The notes under the pieces: model-generated | Database searches by the model: none | What the model saw: only the letters and a program-made list of their open reading frames with translations | Told to the model about the DNA's origin: nothing | Shown here: positions 60,915 through 64,000 of the stretch, piece by piece | Layout of the letters: each line of letters begins with the position of its first letter | How positions within the stretch are numbered: the stretch's first letter is position 1 | Virus record (IMG/VR): IMGVR_UViG_3300029922_000001 | Span: 62,001 to 126,000 of that record | Source of the DNA: a virus | Direction: 5' to 3' (one strand) | DNA: 64,000 nt | Program-made: the position numbers and the translations under genes

Positions 60915-63900
60915 ATGTTAAGTCCCTACATGAATCAAAATAATCCATTACCTAAAGGTGCCTATCAGTGGGTGCCACCCGTTCCCGCGAATGGCTTAGC
61001 TACTGCTGGAAGTACTGCTGGATTTAACTTTCTATCTATTGTAAGAGGAACTTTTAGAAATGATGTTCCTAAAGATACACCAAACGATAGTAGAACTTAT
61101 GCCACTATTACTACTTCATATTCAGGCACAGTTAACGGTGTATCAGATAAGAATGATATTTCGAGAAACTACCCATTTTGGGCAGCTTTTAGACGAAAAA
61201 GAAGACCTAGTTGGAAGGTTGCAACACCACCAGTTGGAGTTAATTTCACTATGACTGCTGATGATAATGGTGTCTTAGAGTATAAAATTGATCTTGGATC
61301 TAATCAAAACATATCAGCTATGACAATGGAATATACATTAGTTGTAGATCCTAATTTCCCATATTGGAAAGACTTACTTGCTGATGCAGATGATACTAAT
61401 AACGCTAATGATCAACAAAACTTTGCCTCTGGAAATGTTACTGCGGTAAATTGGACACAATATCACCCTATGCAGATAGTTGGTATACCAGATGGATCTA
61501 ATACAGCTACAGAATATCCCTTGTTAGTTAAAAATAAATATCAAGCTTTAGCTATTACTGGTGTTAAGGGTAGTGGATTTGAAAATCTAACTAATATGCA
61601 GCAAAACCCCGCAAATGGAACACAGTTATATGCTCCAGGTGGTACTTTTACGTTTAATTTAGGTGCCCCTACTAGTTTTCCGAATATTCGTTATATTATT
61701 ATTCGTCAAAGAAATCCAGAATACCAAAATTTAACTTTATCTATTAATCGTATTTTATTATTTAATAATTCTAGAGTTAATATGGCAGATAAACAATATC
61801 CTGCTCAAGCATTTGGATATCAAGCGGATTTAGAAGCTAGTGTATATATAGATGGTAGTTCTTCTGGTGGTATTTATCCAAACTTGGAACCTGGTAGACC
61901 ATTAATATACTTTAAGATTTTCTCTCCAGAAGATTTAAATGCAAGTATTGGATTCGCACATGCAATAGATGTTAGATTTTTATTAGTTTGGTTTCCTATG
62001 TTATCTCAAGCTGGAGCAACCGCATATATGGCAATTAATGCAGGTCCATTGCCTGGATTAAAGCAATTGGCGTATAGCATGAACGCTACACTAGATAACA
62101 CGAATATTAATCCAATTTATGGATATGCAGTTAATTTAGACGCGGATAAGTTAGTTAATGATATTATCAGTTTTGATATTCAGCGCGGAACTGGTACTAC
62201 AACTACTCCACCTACTACTTGGTCAGAACTTCCGCAACCTAATAATCCAGTGTCAGAAAGTGATACAAATTATCAGTTTAATGGACCAATGGTTAGTCGA
62301 TATTTATATTTAGATACGTTACCTTTTAATGGCAAAACGCTCAATGATACATTTCAAACTAAAACGCCAATGTGGTATCGCATCAATCAAACATATAGCC
62401 TTGGTTCTGCGTCAGGATCAAGATTAAGCCCTGCTTTTCAGCCTTCACGATATTCTGAGGGTAGTCCTATGCAAATGGCTCCTGGGAGCGAAGTAGGTAA
62501 TTTGCCAACTACTGTTATTGCAAGAAGAATTAAAGATTATGTCTTGAGTGACCCTACTCAAGTTATGAACAGTTCACCGGTTGCTATTTTCATTGCTGAT
62601 GATCCAAATCCTCCTGCTGGTAGTGCTACATTTACCTCTGGTGTATTTAATTTTAGTTTTGCCGCTCATACTGATGATGCCAATAATGTTGCTGAAACTT
62701 ATTTAGTTGCAAGATTTTGGTTTCACCCAGTTGGCGTTACTTTTAATGCCCAAAATCCTCATCAATATAGAAGTGTTTCAGAGTTGATTTTTATTACAAA
62801 TAGTGCTGGAGAACAGGTTATTAGCAGACAAAACCCTGCTGATGTTTCGCAATTAATGATTTCCCCAGCGTTGGGTACGGATGATGCCAATTACTCTATT
62901 AACAAATACATTACTTCTGCTCAAGGAACGGGTGTTTCTAATAATGTGTGGACTTTCCCATCATCGTTTTCTCAACCTGGTAACACTTATAACCAAGGAA
63001 GATTAGTAATAGGTTTATATATTGTTACCGTTCCAAATCCTGGTGATACGACATTAAATTCAGTGAATTCAGCAACTTCTTCTGATTCATCTCCTAAAGT
63101 TTATATTACTGTTGATCCCACACGTATGAGTGTTACAACTACTATTGGTCAAACTATTACTGGTAACTTATTTCCAACTCAACCTAATTTATTTGGAACC
63201 GCAAATTATGAGTCCGTACCAGAACCTTTATATCTAAATGCTACTACATTAGCTGGCGCGACTTTAAACGCTACAAATAATTGGTACATTTACAATAATT
63301 CAGTTGCCACTCCTACTGTTAACAGCCCAGACACTGCTTTGAATAATTTAATGATAATGACATCTACAAATAACAATATTCAAGTTGCAATTCCGTACAA
63401 AAGTGTTCCTCTAACCTTTAGTTCTAATACAAGGGTGTATGCAGATTTTGTAACAAATAACCTTGTTCTCACTGATGGTAAAATAACTAACGGAACATGG
63501 ACTTTTAGTTTCACAGCAGATCAAGGTGCTGATACCGGATCTATTAGTTATAAATATCAATTTGAAGCATTTTTGTGTACAGCAGATGGCGTTTTAATCA
63601 ATTATATCTTGAAATCTCCTATTCAAGATTCAGCATCATATACGGTAGACTTAACATTACCTTATGCAATTGAATCTAATAATGTACAAATGGTAGTTAG
63701 AGTTTCAGGCTATCCATATTCCACAAATGGTACACCGATTGATTTATCAGTAATACAAACAGAATTAGGAAGTAAACCAGTTGGATTGAGAATTACAAAA
63801 TTCACAGTCTCAGCACACACATTAACCACAATGGATGTTAGTCAAACAGATAGTTTGTTATTGAGTATAGCCTCTTTTGAAGGTTTGCCAATGGTGCCAT

Positions 63901-64000
63901 CAGTGACATTTGGTGGTGAAAATTTTTGGGTTGATTTAGATCCAGACATGAATCAGCAAGTAGTTGTCACGTCCATTGGACCTATGTTACTATCTGCTAC
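60915..64000 (+). CDS. Giant virion-type protein, 3' partial
   Basis: The frame from ATG 60915 stays open to the window end, at least 1028 codons. The sequence is beta-rich (Thr, Asn, Ser, Gly, Pro, Tyr dominate, few charges), with repeated aromatic-Pro and Asn-Thr patterns, as in tail fibre, baseplate or other surface proteins. No motif was recognised and no coiled coil is seen. The start is one nt after the previous stop and has no SD, so coupling is likely. Its style resembles the reverse-strand 824- and 1753-aa proteins, but no shared motif was spotted. Confidence 0.78.
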   Translation, partial: MLSPYMNQNNPLPKGAYQWVPPVPANGLATAGSTAGFNFLSIVRGTFRNDVPKDTPNDSRTYATITTSYSGTVNGVSDKNDISRNYPFWAAFRRKRRPSWKVATPPVGVNFTMTADDNGVLEYKIDLGSNQNISAMTMEYTLVVDPNFPYWKDLLADADDTNNANDQQNFASGNVTAVNWTQYHPMQIVGIPDGSNTATEYPLLVKNKYQALAITGVKGSGFENLTNMQQNPANGTQLYAPGGTFTFNLGAPTSFPNIRYIIIRQRNPEYQNLTLSINRILLFNNSRVNMADKQYPAQAFGYQADLEASVYIDGSSSGGIYPNLEPGRPLIYFKIFSPEDLNASIGFAHAIDVRFLLVWFPMLSQAGATAYMAINAGPLPGLKQLAYSMNATLDNTNINPIYGYAVNLDADKLVNDIISFDIQRGTGTTTTPPTTWSELPQPNNPVSESDTNYQFNGPMVSRYLYLDTLPFNGKTLNDTFQTKTPMWYRINQTYSLGSASGSRLSPAFQPSRYSEGSPMQMAPGSEVGNLPTTVIARRIKDYVLSDPTQVMNSSPVAIFIADDPNPPAGSATFTSGVFNFSFAAHTDDANNVAETYLVARFWFHPVGVTFNAQNPHQYRSVSELIFITNSAGEQVISRQNPADVSQLMISPALGTDDANYSINKYITSAQGTGVSNNVWTFPSSFSQPGNTYNQGRLVIGLYIVTVPNPGDTTLNSVNSATSSDSSPKVYITVDPTRMSVTTTIGQTITGNLFPTQPNLFGTANYESVPEPLYLNATTLAGATLNATNNWYIYNNSVATPTVNSPDTALNNLMIMTSTNNNIQVAIPYKSVPLTFSSNTRVYADFVTNNLVLTDGKITNGTWTFSFTADQGADTGSISYKYQFEAFLCTADGVLINYILKSPIQDSASYTVDLTLPYAIESNNVQMVVRVSGYPYSTNGTPIDLSVIQTELGSKPVGLRITKFTVSAHTLTTMDVSQTDSLLLSIASFEGLPMVPSVTFGGENFWVDLDPDMNQQVVVTSIGPMLLSA

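Noticed and set aside
1-64000. tRNA genes and alternative genetic code
   Set aside because: No tRNA cloverleaf with a T-loop consensus was noticed by eye, and all three stop codons are used as stops at gene ends (TAA mostly, TAG at 18124 and 1685, TGA at 34874).

Overview
The window is a 64 kb slice of the late (virion morphogenesis) region of a large, AT-rich tailed bacteriophage genome. It enters part-way through the large terminase and leaves part-way through a very large virion protein. Recognisable hallmark genes are TerL (partial), portal, prohead protease and a major capsid protein of the HK97 type. No tRNA, CRISPR array, insertion sequence or cellular housekeeping gene was seen. Clear Shine-Dalgarno (SD) sequences of the AGGAG type precede many genes, so the host uses anti-SD initiation. 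The code is the ordinary one: TAA dominates, and TAG and TGA both occur as stops.

Layout. (1) 1-9.4 kb, mostly + strand: TerL, a small reverse gene, unknown virion-type proteins, a UDP-galactopyranose mutase, and a DUF192 protein. (2) 9.4-27.4 kb, + strand head module: acidic proteins, unknowns, a portal carrying a C-terminal DUF559/Vsr-like nuclease domain, a reduced protein kinase, an intein-containing prohead protease with a nested in-frame start for its C-terminal half, another acidic protein, a decoration-like protein and the major capsid protein, closed by a terminator. (3) 27.4-30.3 kb: small unknown genes on both strands with convergent overlapping ends. (4) 56.4 to 30.3 kb, all - strand: small proteins, a glycan block (two NPCBM-glycosyltransferases, a two-domain glycosyltransferase, a companion), a T4 Rnl1-type RNA ligase, a degenerate PHP-domain protein, a neck/connector pair, and a run of large beta-rich adhesin or tail proteins. 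(5) 56.4-64 kb, + strand: three large virion-type proteins, the last one cut by the window edge.

Expression signals. Two initiation styles coexist. One uses ordinary SD leaders. The other is a TGTATAAW motif, close to the T4 late promoter TATAAATA, placed only 5-10 nt before the ATG with no SD; this predicts leaderless or near-leaderless late mRNAs. One gene (10597) has a perfect AGGAGG separated from its ATG by a 14-bp hairpin that would restore normal spacing when folded. Adjacent genes often overlap by 8 nt (ATGNNTAA) or 1 nt (TAATG), which suggests translational coupling.

Working together. TerL, portal, protease, nested C-terminal product, acidic proteins and MCP form the head assembly and packaging set. 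The reverse-strand neck and adhesin genes build the tail or surface fibres. The mutase and glycosyltransferases point to sugar decoration of virion or host surface, possibly with galactofuranose. A short helical module with an A-D-x-h-D signature recurs at the ends of at least seven otherwise unrelated proteins and may be a shared targeting or docking tag. Functions beyond the named families are inference.
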